A stretch of DNA of 17,736 nt, from contig JAFBAJ010000760.1 of the NCBI GenBank assembly GCA_019247865.1, positions 1 through 17,736 of the forward strand. Reading direction: 5' to 3'. The stretch comes from Acidobacteriota bacterium. Lineage in GTDB: Bacteria > Acidobacteriota > Blastocatellia > Pyrinomonadales > Pyrinomonadaceae. Below the pieces are notes generated by a model that saw nothing but the letters and a program-made list of their open reading frames with translations, was not told the origin of the DNA and did no database searches. Made by a program: the position numbers and the translations under genes. Positions 10,042 to 17,361 of this stretch are shown here, in pieces. Positions within the stretch are counted from its first letter, which is position 1. The number at the start of each line of letters is the position of its first letter.

Positions 10042-11130
10042 TTAAGTTGCCGGTTGCGCCAGCTGTTTTTTGACCATGTCGCTGGCTTCCGAGCGCGGCA
10101 TGGCGAAATTGATGATGATCTGATTGCCTTCGTAGCTGATCTTCGTGTTCTTGATCAGCGCCTCTTCGTCCTTGCCCGCGCGTGCGATCTTGGCGAGCGA
10201 GAGCATCTTGCTGTAGGTCGAAGAAAGCTGTTGTGCGCGTTCGGGCGAGGCCGCGCCGGACAGCACCTTGCCCGTCAGCGCCTGCTGATCGAGCGTGATC
10301 TTGATGTTGAGCTCTCTGGTCTCCAGCCGCTGGGTCTGCGGGTCTTTCAGAAACTTCAGCATGTTGCTGTCGATGATCGCCCCGACCATATCTCTCGCCA
10401 GCTCGATCAGCACCGGGTCGCCCGATTTCTGCGTGATGAGGGGCTGCCTCACCAGCTTACCGTTCTCGTCAAATTCCGCGAGGATCGTGATCTCCAGCGG
10501 CTTGTTCAGGTCGAGCTTGCCCTCCGTCTTGAGGGTGTTGGCCTTCGTCAGCCAATCCTTGAAAGGCTTCTTATTGATCTCGTCGTCTTTAACTTCCGAG
10601 ACGTTGTTGGCCTGCGCGACTTTGGCGATCTCGGCATCGGCTTCGGCCGGAGTCCTGGGCAGCTCTGACGCGGCGACGGTCTGGCCGTTCGGGTCTTTCG
10701 GGTCGACGGACGGCGAAGGGCTCGGCGACGGCGCGGGCGGCGGCGTGCCTTTGACCTTAGGCATCTTCGCCATCATGGGCGGCACGGGCGGCGTCATCAC
10801 GACCGGCGGAGCGGTCGAGACGATCTGCGCGCCGAACGGGTCGGGCATGGGCGTCGCGCTCGCCGGCTGGAAATAGCCCTCCGGGTACTGGAACTTAGGC
10901 AGGTTGAGAATCTGCGCCCGGTCCTCGAAATTCGTCTTCTTGTAATCCTTGTCGACAAAGCTCGAATCGGAGAAGGTCGAAGCCAGATTGAGCGCGTCGC
11001 GCACCGCCGGGACGTAAAAAGCGACGGCCAGCATAATCAGGTGGAGCACGACCGAGCCGCCCACCAAACGCAGCATGATCGGCCAGCGCGAAACTCTTTC
11101 GACCTCAAATTCCTCGAAAAGCTCAGCCAT
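10042..11130 (-). CDS. Single-pass TonB/TolA-like envelope protein
   Basis: This is a 362-residue protein. The start at 11130 is chosen because GGAAGGAAGAG immediately precedes the ATG. The architecture is a 20-residue cytoplasmic N terminus (MAELFEEFEVERVSRWPIML), one membrane helix (about 23-42, VVLHLIMLAVAFYVPAV), and a long periplasmic part. The latter has a proline-rich spacer (about 110-160, with PPVVMTPPVPP and PPPAPSPSPSPS). A domain resembling TonB/TolA C-termini follows, with LEITILAEFDENGKLVRQP and SGDPVLIELARDMVGAI. A final region carries ISYEGNQIIINFAMPRSEA. This is the plan of an energy-coupling protein that reaches across the periplasm, and would pair with ExbB/ExbD-like motors, but none are encoded here. 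Exact function is inference. Confidence 0.72.
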   Translation of the reverse strand: MAELFEEFEVERVSRWPIMLRLVGGSVVLHLIMLAVAFYVPAVRDALNLASTFSDSSFVDKDYKKTNFEDRAQILNLPKFQYPEGYFQPASATPMPDPFGAQIVSTAPPVVMTPPVPPMMAKMPKVKGTPPPAPSPSPSPSVDPKDPNGQTVAASELPRTPAEADAEIAKVAQANNVSEVKDDEINKKPFKDWLTKANTLKTEGKLDLNKPLEITILAEFDENGKLVRQPLITQKSGDPVLIELARDMVGAIIDSNMLKFLKDPQTQRLETRELNIKITLDQQALTGKVLSGAASPERAQQLSSTYSKMLSLAKIARAGKDEEALIKNTKISYEGNQIIINFAMPRSEASDMVKKQLAQPAT

Positions 11131-11250
11131 CTCTTCCTTCCTGCAAAGCAGCCTGAAGCCGCTCCTCAACCCCCTTTTAGACGCGGAAACAGCCTTCCGC
11201 GTTGCGAGTTAAGTATAAAGGATGAAGGGGGAAAAGCAAGGATGGATGGA

Positions 11251-11331
11251 CTTGGGTCTTTGGCCTTTGCTCTTTGATTTTCGTCATTCCGGATTGAATT
11301 GCGTGCAAAGCCCCAAGTCCAAAGACCCAAG
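11251..11331. repeat. Hairpin repeat, family C (26-bp arms)
   Basis: This lies in the 226-base divergent spacer between the TonB/TolA-like gene and the helicase gene. Arms 11251-11276 and 11306-11331 pair over 26 bases with a run of mismatches in the middle: the outer 13 bases (CTTGGGTCTTTGG) and the inner TTTG match. Each arm is four 7-base units, on the right CAAAGCC, CCAAGTC, CAAAGAC, CCAAGAC (11306-11333). Five T follow at 11336-11340. It is a third, unrelated sequence with the same tandem-in-palindrome plan as families A and B. Confidence 0.75.
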
Positions 11332-11356
11332 ACCGTTTTTGGTCTATTATATTGCC

Positions 11357-12250
11357 ATGCCACGTTCACGCGAGAAGAGCCGGAGTCGCAGGCGCGATCA
11401 GGGAAAGAAGTCCGAGGGCGGAAGGCGCAGAAGGGATGAGCCGTCGCGTTCGCAGGTCGCGCGCGAAGAGCCCGTGCGTCCGGCCGAGACGAGGCCCGCG
11501 CAGCGCGCTCTGCGCAAACTGCTCGAAGGCATCGGCACGCCCGCGCCCGCGCCTTTCCAGCCGGACCCTTTCCAGCTCGCAGCCCTCGCCGCGCTCGAAG
11601 ACGAGGACGTGCTGGTCACGGCTCCGACCGGGAGCGGCAAGACCTGGATCGCGCGCGAAGAGATTCGACGGCTCCTTGAAGCAGACCGGCGGGCCTGGTA
11701 CACGAGCCCGCTCAAGGCGCTGACCAACTCCAAATATCAGGAGTTCATCGCGGAGTTCGGGCCGGAGCGCGTCGGCATCCTGACGGGCGACAGGAAAGAG
11801 AACACGGACGCGCCGCTCATCGTCGGGACGACTGAGATCTATCGCAACCAGCTCTTCGACGCGCTCCGGAGCGGCAGCCAGCTGCGCGCAGACCTCGTCG
11901 TGCTGGACGAGGCGCATTACTTGGCCGACGAAGAGCGCGGGCATGTCTGGGAAGAGGCCATCATCCTCTCTCCGCCGCGCGTGCGACTGCTGCTGCTGTC
12001 GGCGACCATCGGCAACGCGCAGGAGTTCGCGGCGTGGATGGAGGAGGTGCGCGGCGTTCCCTGCGGCGTCGTCTCTCGTCCGGGCGCGCGTCCCGTCCCA
12101 CTGCGCGCGGCCTTCCTCTATCCCGAAGGCCAGCTCGCGCCGCTCCTGGATGAAGACGGCAACCTGCATCCGGACATCGAACGCCTCGGACAAAGACAGG
12201 AGCGGCAACCGCACACTTCGTGGCGATCACGAAGAGGTGGGTATAGATGA
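11357..12250 (+). pseudogene. Ski2/HelY-like DEAD/DEAH-box helicase, N-terminal half (split gene)
   Basis: This is an open frame of 297 residues from the ATG at 11357. A basic, Arg-rich N-terminal tail (residues 1-50) precedes a RecA-like domain. It has FQPDPFQLAALAAL (Q motif region), Walker A APTGSGKT at 89-96, TSPLKALTNSK, GILTGDRKEN, TTEIYRNQ, DEAH at 184-187 and LLLSATIGN (motif III) from 212. These are the hallmarks of Ski2-type RNA helicases. The chain then stops with TGA and TAA at 12248-12253, just before the family A hairpin. The second helicase domain continues downstream in the same frame from 12353. It is either a recently disrupted gene or two polypeptides that reassemble. In the last 60 bases the frame offset by one (from 12183) reads more naturally as a linker, so a small indel near 12185 is also possible. 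Confidence 0.8.
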
Positions 12251-12260
12251 TAAGCAGAAG

Positions 12261-12333
12261 TCTCACGCAAAGGCGCAAAGACGCTAAGAAAAGCAATCAT
12301 GCTTTCTTTGCGCCTTTGCGCCTTTGCGTGAGA
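12261..12333. repeat. Hairpin repeat, family A copy 2, inside the helicase gene
   Basis: Arms 12261-12290 and 12304-12333 pair over 30 bases with two mismatches (at 12281 and 12285). The left arm is three 8-base units: CGCAAAGG, CGCAAAGA, CGCTAAGA (12266-12289). It separates the two halves of the helicase gene. The outer ends are TCTCACGC and GCGTGAGA. No flanking target duplication is obvious. A second, small perfect hairpin (CTTCGTG, loop GCGAT, CACGAAG) lies 26 bases upstream at 12216-12234. Confidence 0.88.
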
Positions 12334-12352
12334 TTGTTTTTGGAGTAATGCT

Positions 12353-14218
12353 TTGAAGCTCAAGATGCCTGAGATGCCGCCCGCGCAGTTGCTCGCGGCG
12401 CTTCAGTCCTACAACCTGCTGCCGGCCATCGTCTTTCTGCCGACGCGCCGGCGCTGCGACGAGGCCGCGGCGGAGGCAGCCCTCTCGCGGCGCGACGAAC
12501 GCGACACGCGCCGGAGGGATGAGAGGCGAGCTATCCTGCGCGAGTTCGCGGCGGAGCACGCAGAGGTGCGCGGGCATCGCCACTGGAACACGATCATCAA
12601 GGGAGGCGTCGCTTCGCATCACGCGGGCCACATCCCCGCGTGGAAGCTCGTCATTGAAAGACTGATGCAGGCGGGCCTGCTCGACGCCATCTTTGCGACG
12701 GCGACGGTCGCGGCGGGCGTGGACTTTCCGGCGCGCACGGTCGTCATCACGAACGTGGACGCGCGGACGGGAGGCGGCTGGCGCTCTCTCTCCGCTTCGG
12801 AGCTGCAACAGATGACCGGACGCGCAGGGCGGCGCGGGCGTGACCGCGTGGGCTTCGTCGTCGTCGCGCCGGGGCTGCATCAGGACCCGGAACGCATCGC
12901 GCAGCTCCTCGAAGCACAGCCGGACGCTTTGCAGAGCCAGTTTCGCGCGACCTATTCGACGCTGCTCAACCTGCTCGACGCGTATCAGAGCTTCGCGCAC
13001 GTGCGCGAGATCGCGGAAAAAAGTTTCGCTTACCGAGAGACCGCGCGGCGCGTGGCGCGTTCGGAGAAGGAGCGCGCAGAGAGCGAGCGGCGGATACGAG
13101 AGAAGCTGGATAGCGTCGGCTGTCATCTGCCTGCTTCGGTCGCGCGCGGCCTTGAGAGATTGGCGAGCGCGCGTGCGCGCCTGCTCGAACGGCTGCCGCA
13201 GACGCGCTTTGAAGTCATCATGACCTGGCTCGACGAAGTGGTCGTGCCCGGCCGAATCGTCGGCGTCGGGCGCGCGGGCAAGCGACTGGTGCTCGTCACA
13301 CGCAGACGCGGCGACGGCGTCGTCGGCCTGCGCGAAGACGGACGCAGCGCCAGCTTCGCGCTGGACCGCGTCGGCAAAGTTTACGCGGGCACTTATCCTT
13401 TGCGCGCGGAGGAGTTGGAGGCGGCCTTCGCCGCTGTGCGCGCCGGGAAGGATGAGCTGCTGCCGGAGCCTAAGCTGCGCGACGCGCGCGAGCATGAGGA
13501 CGAAGCGGTCAACCTCATCAACGACATGATCGACGAGCTCGCGCCGCCGCAGTTGAATGAAGACGAACGCAGCGCCTGCGCGGAAGCACTCTGGTCTGTC
13601 ATCGAAGACGCCGAAGCGGTCGAGCGCGCAGAGCGCCGCATCGAAGCCCTGCGCGCGGAGGTCTGGCAGCCGTTCGAGCGGCGTGCTCGCGTGCTCTCTT
13701 CTTTTGGTTATCTGAATCTGGAGGCGGAGCGCGTCACGGAGCGCGGGCGCTGGCTCGCAGACCTCCACGTGGATCGACCGCTGCTGGTCGGCGAAGCCGT
13801 CCGGCACGGCCTCTTCTCAGAGCTGGATGCGCCGCGCGCGGCCGGTCTGATGGCGGCGCTCGCGGCCGATGCCGAACGCGACTACGGCGAGCTGGAGATG
13901 GACGGCGACCTCATCAGTACGCTCGAAGAGTTCGACCGCGTGGCCTACGCTGTGGCAACCGAAGAATGGAAGCAGGGTTTGGAGCCCGCGCCGGAGATGA
14001 ATTTTTCGGCCGCCGCGACCGCAGCGCAGTGGGCCGACGGCATGACGTGGGACGAGCTGGTCAAAGAGACGCGCGCCGAAGAGGGCGATCTGGTACGCAT
14101 GCTCTCGCGCACGGGCGAATCGCTGATGCAGATCGCCAGCCTGCATCAGGCTCAACCGGCCGCCGCGCGCTCGGCCGCCGTCGCCGCCGAAGCGATCCTG
14201 CGCGAGCCTGTACGTTGA
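12353..14218 (+). pseudogene. Ski2/HelY-like helicase, C-terminal half (split gene)
   Basis: This is an open frame of 621 residues, in the same frame as the N-terminal half. It opens LKMPEMPPAQLLAAL and carries the second RecA domain: NLLPAIVFLPTRRRCDEAA, then ASHHAGHIPAWK, then TATVAAGVDFPARTVVI, and motif VI QQMTGRAGRRG at 152-162. The rest is the helical and beta-barrel extension of Ski2-type helicases, ending in a DSHCT-like segment (GMTWDELVKETRAEEGDLVR, then MLSRTGESLMQI). The only early starts are TTG at 12353, with GGAG 7 bases upstream, and ATG at 12365. No other frameshift or stop is seen, so either the disruption is recent or the fragment is still translated. Alone it lacks Walker A and the DEAH box. 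Confidence 0.8.
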
Positions 14219-14230
14219 GACGAGGCTGAG

Positions 14231-14845
14231 ATGATGTTGGATGAAAGCAAGGCGGTTGTCGTGTACGTCGCGCTCGGAGATTCGACGGGCGTCGGCGTCG
14301 GAGCCAGAGAGGGCGGCTATGTCGCGCGGCTCTTTGACCGCATCAGGCGTGAACGCCCGGCGGCGCGCTTGCAGAACCTCTGCGTGAGCGGCGCGACCAG
14401 CGCAGACCTGCTGCGCGGGCAGCTCGCGCGCGGCATCGCTGCGCACCCGACGCTCGTGACCATCGGCATCGGCATCAACGATGTCGCCCGCAGCGTGACG
14501 GAAGAAGAGTTCGCTCGCAACTACGAAGAGATCGTCTCGCGCCTGCGCAGAGAGACGCACGCGCAGGTCGTCGTCACAAATCTGCCGGACATCTCGCTCG
14601 CCCCGGCCGTGCCAGTGTATTTACAGGCGGAGGTGCGCCGCCGCCTGCTCGCTTTCAACCTGCGCCTCAAAGAGCTGGCCGAGCGTCACGGCCTGCTCCT
14701 CGTCGACGCCTACGAGATGACGCGCGAGACGATTCCGCAGCACCCGGAATTCTTCTCCGCCGATAACTTTCATCCGTCCGACGCGGGCTACGAATACTGG
14801 GCCGAGCTGATGTGGCCGACGGTCAAGAGCGCGCTCGAAGATTAG
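14231..14845 (+). CDS. SGNH/GDSL-type hydrolase
   Basis: This is a 204-residue protein with all blocks of the SGNH esterase family. They are VALGDSTGVG with nucleophile S18 (block I), CVSGATSADLL with the oxyanion glycine G54 (block II), TIGIGINDV with N83 (block III), and SADNFHPSDAGY with D178 and H181 (block V). There is no signal peptide, so it is probably cytosolic, like many small lipase/acylhydrolase members; the substrate is unknown. It starts 12 bases after the helicase stop, at one of two consecutive ATGs, so the two were probably one operon. Its stop codon TAG (14843-14845) overlaps the left arm of the family A hairpin. Confidence 0.9.
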   Translation: MMLDESKAVVVYVALGDSTGVGVGAREGGYVARLFDRIRRERPAARLQNLCVSGATSADLLRGQLARGIAAHPTLVTIGIGINDVARSVTEEEFARNYEEIVSRLRRETHAQVVVTNLPDISLAPAVPVYLQAEVRRRLLAFNLRLKELAERHGLLLVDAYEMTRETIPQHPEFFSADNFHPSDAGYEYWAELMWPTVKSALED

Positions 14846-14923
14846 TTTCCCGCAAAGGCGCTGGTGGCGCTAAGAAAGAGATGCTTGCTTTTCTTTGCGC
14901 CTCCAGCGCCTTTGCGGGAAACT
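14844..14923. repeat. Hairpin repeat, family A copy 3 (34-bp arms)
   Basis: Arms 14844-14877 and 14890-14923 pair over 34 bases with two mismatches (14865 and 14871). The left arm units are CGCAAAGG, CGCTGGTGG, CGCTAAGA (14851-14875). It overlaps the stop codon of the SGNH gene and could terminate that transcript. Compared with the other copies it replaces the middle CAAAG by CTGGTG and the outer CAC by CCC, and the opposite arm carries the matching changes (CTCCAG and GGG). Confidence 0.9.
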
Positions 14924-14930
14924 GTCTTGT

Positions 14931-14952
14931 GTTAGAATAAGTGGCGCGGAGG
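14931..14952 (+). promoter_or_regulatory. Possible -10 element and ribosome site before the 88-residue gene
   Basis: GTTAGAATA at 14931-14939 contains TAGAAT (14933-14938), and GGAGG at 14948-14952 sits 11 bases before the ATG at 14964. It resembles the segment before 3655. A weak -35-like TTTGCG (14911-14916, spacer 16) would fall inside the right arm of the hairpin. If real, this promoter restarts transcription for the small gene and ispH after the hairpin. Confidence 0.35.
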
Positions 14953-14963
14953 TTTTAAGAATT

Positions 14964-15230
14964 ATGTCAGAGACGAAAGATGCTTCCTACTGCACCGGCA
15001 ACACTGTCTGCGACGCTTTCCGCTATCTGGGCGACGCGTCCTATGCCGTGCTGCCGAAAGATATGGCGCATCAGCTCGGCGAGCTGAAGAAGAATTTCCT
15101 CGGCGGCGTGCGCTGGCTGATCGAGAAAGAGATCAAGTGGATCGACGAGCGCGTGGCCGGCGGCGACCGCCTGCGCGAAGAGTGGCAACGCCACGCGCGC
15201 GCGGGCGAAGATGTCGGCAGCGGGATTTGA
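14964..15230 (+). CDS. Small protein of unknown function upstream of ispH
   Basis: This is an 88-residue protein. The ATG at 14964 is preceded by GGAGG; an earlier in-frame ATG at 14895 lies inside the hairpin and is unlikely. There is no signal peptide or membrane segment. The N terminus has a pair of cysteines (YCTGNTVCDAF, C9 and C15). A predicted helical stretch rich in charged residues follows (LGELKKNFLGGVRWLIEKEI, then KWIDERVAGGDRLREEW). I do not recognise the family. It ends 14 bases before ispH, so the two are probably co-transcribed. A link to isoprenoid synthesis or to iron-sulfur chemistry through the cysteines would be guesswork. Confidence 0.72.
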   Translation: MSETKDASYCTGNTVCDAFRYLGDASYAVLPKDMAHQLGELKKNFLGGVRWLIEKEIKWIDERVAGGDRLREEWQRHARAGEDVGSGI

Positions 15231-15244
15231 AGAGAGAAGAAGAG

Positions 15245-16090
15245 ATGGAAGTCTTATTAGCTGAAGAGTTCGGTTTCTGTTTCGGCGTCGAGCGCGCCGT
15301 CGAGATGGTGGAAGAGGCTGTCGCGGAGGGCGGTCGTGTGCGCTCGCTCGGCCCGCTCATCCATAACTCGCAGGAGATGGAGCGCCTCAAAGCGCAGGGC
15401 GTCGAGACCATCGACGAGCCCGCAGAGGTCGAAGCTAATGTGACCGCAGTCATTCGCGCGCACGGCGTCACGCCGCAGGTGCAGCGCGAGTTGGAAACGC
15501 GCGCCGCGAAGGTCGTGGACGCGACCTGCCCCTTCGTCACCAAAGTCCAGAAGCTGGCCGAGCGCGCCGCCGCGCAGGGACGCGATGTCGTCCTCGTCGG
15601 CAACCCCGACCACCCGGAGATGATCGGCGTCGTCGGCTACGCGCCCGACAACACCTACGTCGTGCGCGACGCGGGTGAAGTCGAAAAACTCCCCAACCTG
15701 CACGAACCTCTCGTCGTCTCGCAGACGACCTTGAAGCTGCAAACCTTTCTCGACGCGGCCGAAGCCGTGCGCCTCAAGGCCGACGCCGAGCCGCAGATCG
15801 TCAACACCATCTGCTCGGCCACGCGCGACCGTCAGGACGCCGCCCGCGCCCTCGCCGGAGAGGTCGAAGCCTTCTACATCATCGGCGGCCGTCACTCCTC
15901 GAACAGCGTCAAGCTCCTCGCCGTCTGCCAGGAGCAATGCCCGCGCAGCTATCTCATCGAGACCGCCGCCGAGATCAACCCCGCCGACCTCGCCGGACTC
16001 CGTCGCGTCGGCGTCACCGCCGGAGCCTCCACCCCCAACTGGCTCATCAACCAGGTCGTCGAACGATTGCGCGAAATCGGCAACGCATAA
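15245..16090 (+). CDS. ispH: 4-hydroxy-3-methylbut-2-enyl diphosphate reductase
   Basis: This is a complete 281-residue IspH (LytB), the last enzyme of the MEP pathway. It reduces HMBPP to isopentenyl and dimethylallyl diphosphate in the cytosol using a [4Fe-4S] cluster. The three cluster cysteines are C12 (EFGFCFGVERAV), C95 (VDATCPFVTKV) and C190 (NTICSATRDRQ). Substrate-binding residues are also present: H40 (GPLIHN), H73 (RAHGV), H123 and E125 (GNPDHPEM), the SQTTL loop, GGRHSSNS and GASTPNW. The start at 15245 is chosen because it gives the canonical N terminus and an AGAGAAGAAGAG ribosome-site-like run precedes it. Its presence shows that the organism makes isoprenoids by the MEP route. 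Confidence 0.98.
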   Translation: MEVLLAEEFGFCFGVERAVEMVEEAVAEGGRVRSLGPLIHNSQEMERLKAQGVETIDEPAEVEANVTAVIRAHGVTPQVQRELETRAAKVVDATCPFVTKVQKLAERAAAQGRDVVLVGNPDHPEMIGVVGYAPDNTYVVRDAGEVEKLPNLHEPLVVSQTTLKLQTFLDAAEAVRLKADAEPQIVNTICSATRDRQDAARALAGEVEAFYIIGGRHSSNSVKLLAVCQEQCPRSYLIETAAEINPADLAGLRRVGVTAGASTPNWLINQVVERLREIGNA

Positions 16091-16142
16091 ATCGAAGCCA
16101 TGAACGCCAAGCATCAATAAAACAGTTAGACCGCGCCTGACG

Positions 16143-16211
16143 ATGTGCAGCGGCGCAACCGAACAGATTGAGCGATTGAAGCAGCCTGGCGTTGAGGCCA
16201 TCGAGGATTGA
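16143..16211 (+). other. Short ispH-like fragment (22 codons)
   Basis: A tiny open frame 52 bases after ispH reads MCSGATEQIERLKQPGVEAI followed by ED and a stop. Its core ERLKQPGVEAI resembles ERLKAQGVETI at residues 46-56 of the neighbouring IspH, with 8 identities over 11-13 positions. No ribosome site was seen. It may be a remnant of a tandem ispH duplication, or chance. It lies in the 168-base gap between ispH and the SEC-C remnant, in which nothing else was recognised apart from a TATACT box at 16219-16224. Confidence 0.3.
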
Positions 16212-16258
16212 GTTCTGCTATACTTTTGAATCCGCGAAGGCGTAAGGAGGAGATAATC

Positions 16259-16500
16259 ATGCCAAACAAATATGATTTCGAGGAGTCCTACTCCTTTTGA
16301 ACGTACCAGCAAACGTCGTCAAGGCTATCCATCCGAAACAAGTGTCAAGCGCGGCTTGAGAGTGGTTCACGGTGAAAAAGAGTTGATCGAGAAACTTGGC
16401 CGAAATGATCTATGTCCATGTGGCTCAGGACGCAGGTTTCAAGCGATGCTGCCTGCGTCAAGGCAGACTTGATGGCTCACTCCGAGATTACTACTTTTAG
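16259..16500 (+). pseudogene. Small SEC-C zinc-motif protein, broken by two +1 frameshifts
   Basis: A near-perfect ribosome site (TAAGGAGG, 16243-16250) leads to an ATG at 16259 and a TATACT -10-like box lies at 16219-16224. The frame reads [13 protein letters not shown] and stops at 16298. The next frame continues [19 protein letters not shown], and later [19 protein letters not shown] second +1 shift at 16437-16439 then restores the expected [19 protein letters not shown] before TAG at 16498. Joined, this makes a 79-residue protein with the SEC-C motif [13 protein letters not shown], also found at the SecA C terminus, which binds zinc. Each shift equals one extra T in a T run (16295-16298 and 16437-16439). 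It is either a pseudogene, a sequencing artefact, or less likely a frameshifted gene. Confidence 0.72.
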
Positions 16501-16606
16501 GGAGTGATGATTAACGAAGGAAGCGCGTTCCGATGTGGGGCGCGCTTCTTTCCTGAAAAAATCCGCATTACGTTGGGGCTCTTTAAGTTTACGAAAGAGG
16601 GACGAG

Positions 16607-17188
16607 ATGAGAAGGAACACGGGTCGGGTCGGTTTGGTCTGTTTGTGGCTCCTGCTCTGTGCGTGCGCGGCGTGTGCGCAGCAGGGGAGCGCAAGCGCGG
16701 CGGCGGTGACAGGGGACAAAGAGCTGGCGACGGTGTACGTATACCGTCTCGACGAGGGCACGGTGGTGTTGAAGTTCCTCAGCAAAACGCTGCCGGTCTA
16801 TTTGGGAGAGCGCGAGCAGGACGGAGACGTGGGGAAAAAGCTCAAGCTCGCGGGACTCAGGAACAGCCGCTATTTCATGCTGCGACTGCGTCCGGGGAAA
16901 TATGTCTTCGACACGCGTTTGATGTGGGGACACCTGAACCTGGAGGTCGCGGCGGGGCAGGAGTATTACCTGCGACTGGATCGCGGGAATGATTGTCCCA
17001 GCGTAGACCCGGATGATAAATACCTCGCGCCCATTTCCACCTGCGAGGACAGAAACCCGTTCGTCGAAAGCGTCACGCCCGGTCGTTGGAGCGAAGCGAT
17101 GAAGCTGCTCAAGCCGGTCACAGCGAAAGAGGTCGGGGAGCGCCAGCTGGTCATCATCCCGCCGGACACGTCGTCGAAGAAGCCCTGA
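16607..17188 (+). CDS. DUF2846-like secreted protein or lipoprotein
   Basis: This is a 193-residue protein. The start at 16607 is chosen because AGAGGG lies upstream and a signal peptide follows (VGLVCLWLLLCACAACAQQG); an ATG at 16535 would add an implausible extension. The signal ends in a Cys-rich stretch that could be cut by signal peptidase I after ACA, or be a non-standard lipobox. The mature part fits the DUF2846 (PF11008) beta-domain plan: ATVYVYRLDEG, then LPVYLGEREQ, then LRNSRYFMLRLRPGKYVFDT and LNLEVAAGQEYYLRLD. Two cysteines (DCPSVDPDD, STCEDRNP) follow. DUF2846 proteins are envelope proteins of unknown role. No partner is evident. Confidence 0.78.
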   Translation: MRRNTGRVGLVCLWLLLCACAACAQQGSASAAAVTGDKELATVYVYRLDEGTVVLKFLSKTLPVYLGEREQDGDVGKKLKLAGLRNSRYFMLRLRPGKYVFDTRLMWGHLNLEVAAGQEYYLRLDRGNDCPSVDPDDKYLAPISTCEDRNPFVESVTPGRWSEAMKLLKPVTAKEVGERQLVIIPPDTSSKKP

Positions 17189-17217
17189 GAGCCCGGCCGG
17201 AAGAGCATGCAGGCTTT

Positions 17218-17331
17218 CATGATTCTCTGCTCTTGACATCAAAAAAGGAGGGCGGAGATTATTGGATCAGCGTCTACGCGCTCCCGGCTGCGAATGAGGA
17301 AGACTTCACACTGGAAGTCACGCTCAAATAA
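17218..17331 (+). pseudogene. Orphan C-terminal fragment, possibly of a PPC-domain protein
   Basis: In frame before a TAA at 17329, the sequence reads TSKKEGGDYWISVYALPAAN and then EEDFTLEVTLK. This looks like the last two strands of a bacterial pre-peptidase C-terminal (PPC) or similar beta-sandwich domain, of the type that begins in the next gene (compare GTYRIEVSSLEEE at its visible end). There is no ATG with a ribosome site for it, and the frame upstream runs through the DUF2846 gene in another phase. It is probably a gene remnant left by a deletion, though a very short gene from CTG or TTG cannot be excluded. Confidence 0.35.
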
Positions 17332-17361
17332 GATTCACACAAACATGGCTTTCATTATCCT

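Noticed and set aside
12284..13807. Minus-strand open frame of 507 codons opposite the helicase C-terminal half
   Set aside because: The plus strand encodes unmistakable helicase motifs; the antisense product is low-complexity Arg/Ala/Asp-rich, and its end lies in the hairpin repeat.
14895..14963. Earlier ATG at 14895 for the small gene before ispH
   Set aside because: It lies in the right arm of the hairpin repeat, without a ribosome site; the ATG at 14964 has GGAGG upstream.
15257..16312. Minus-strand open frame of 351 codons opposite ispH
   Set aside because: Antisense of a complete, well-recognised enzyme gene; Val/Gly/Asp-rich and without motifs.
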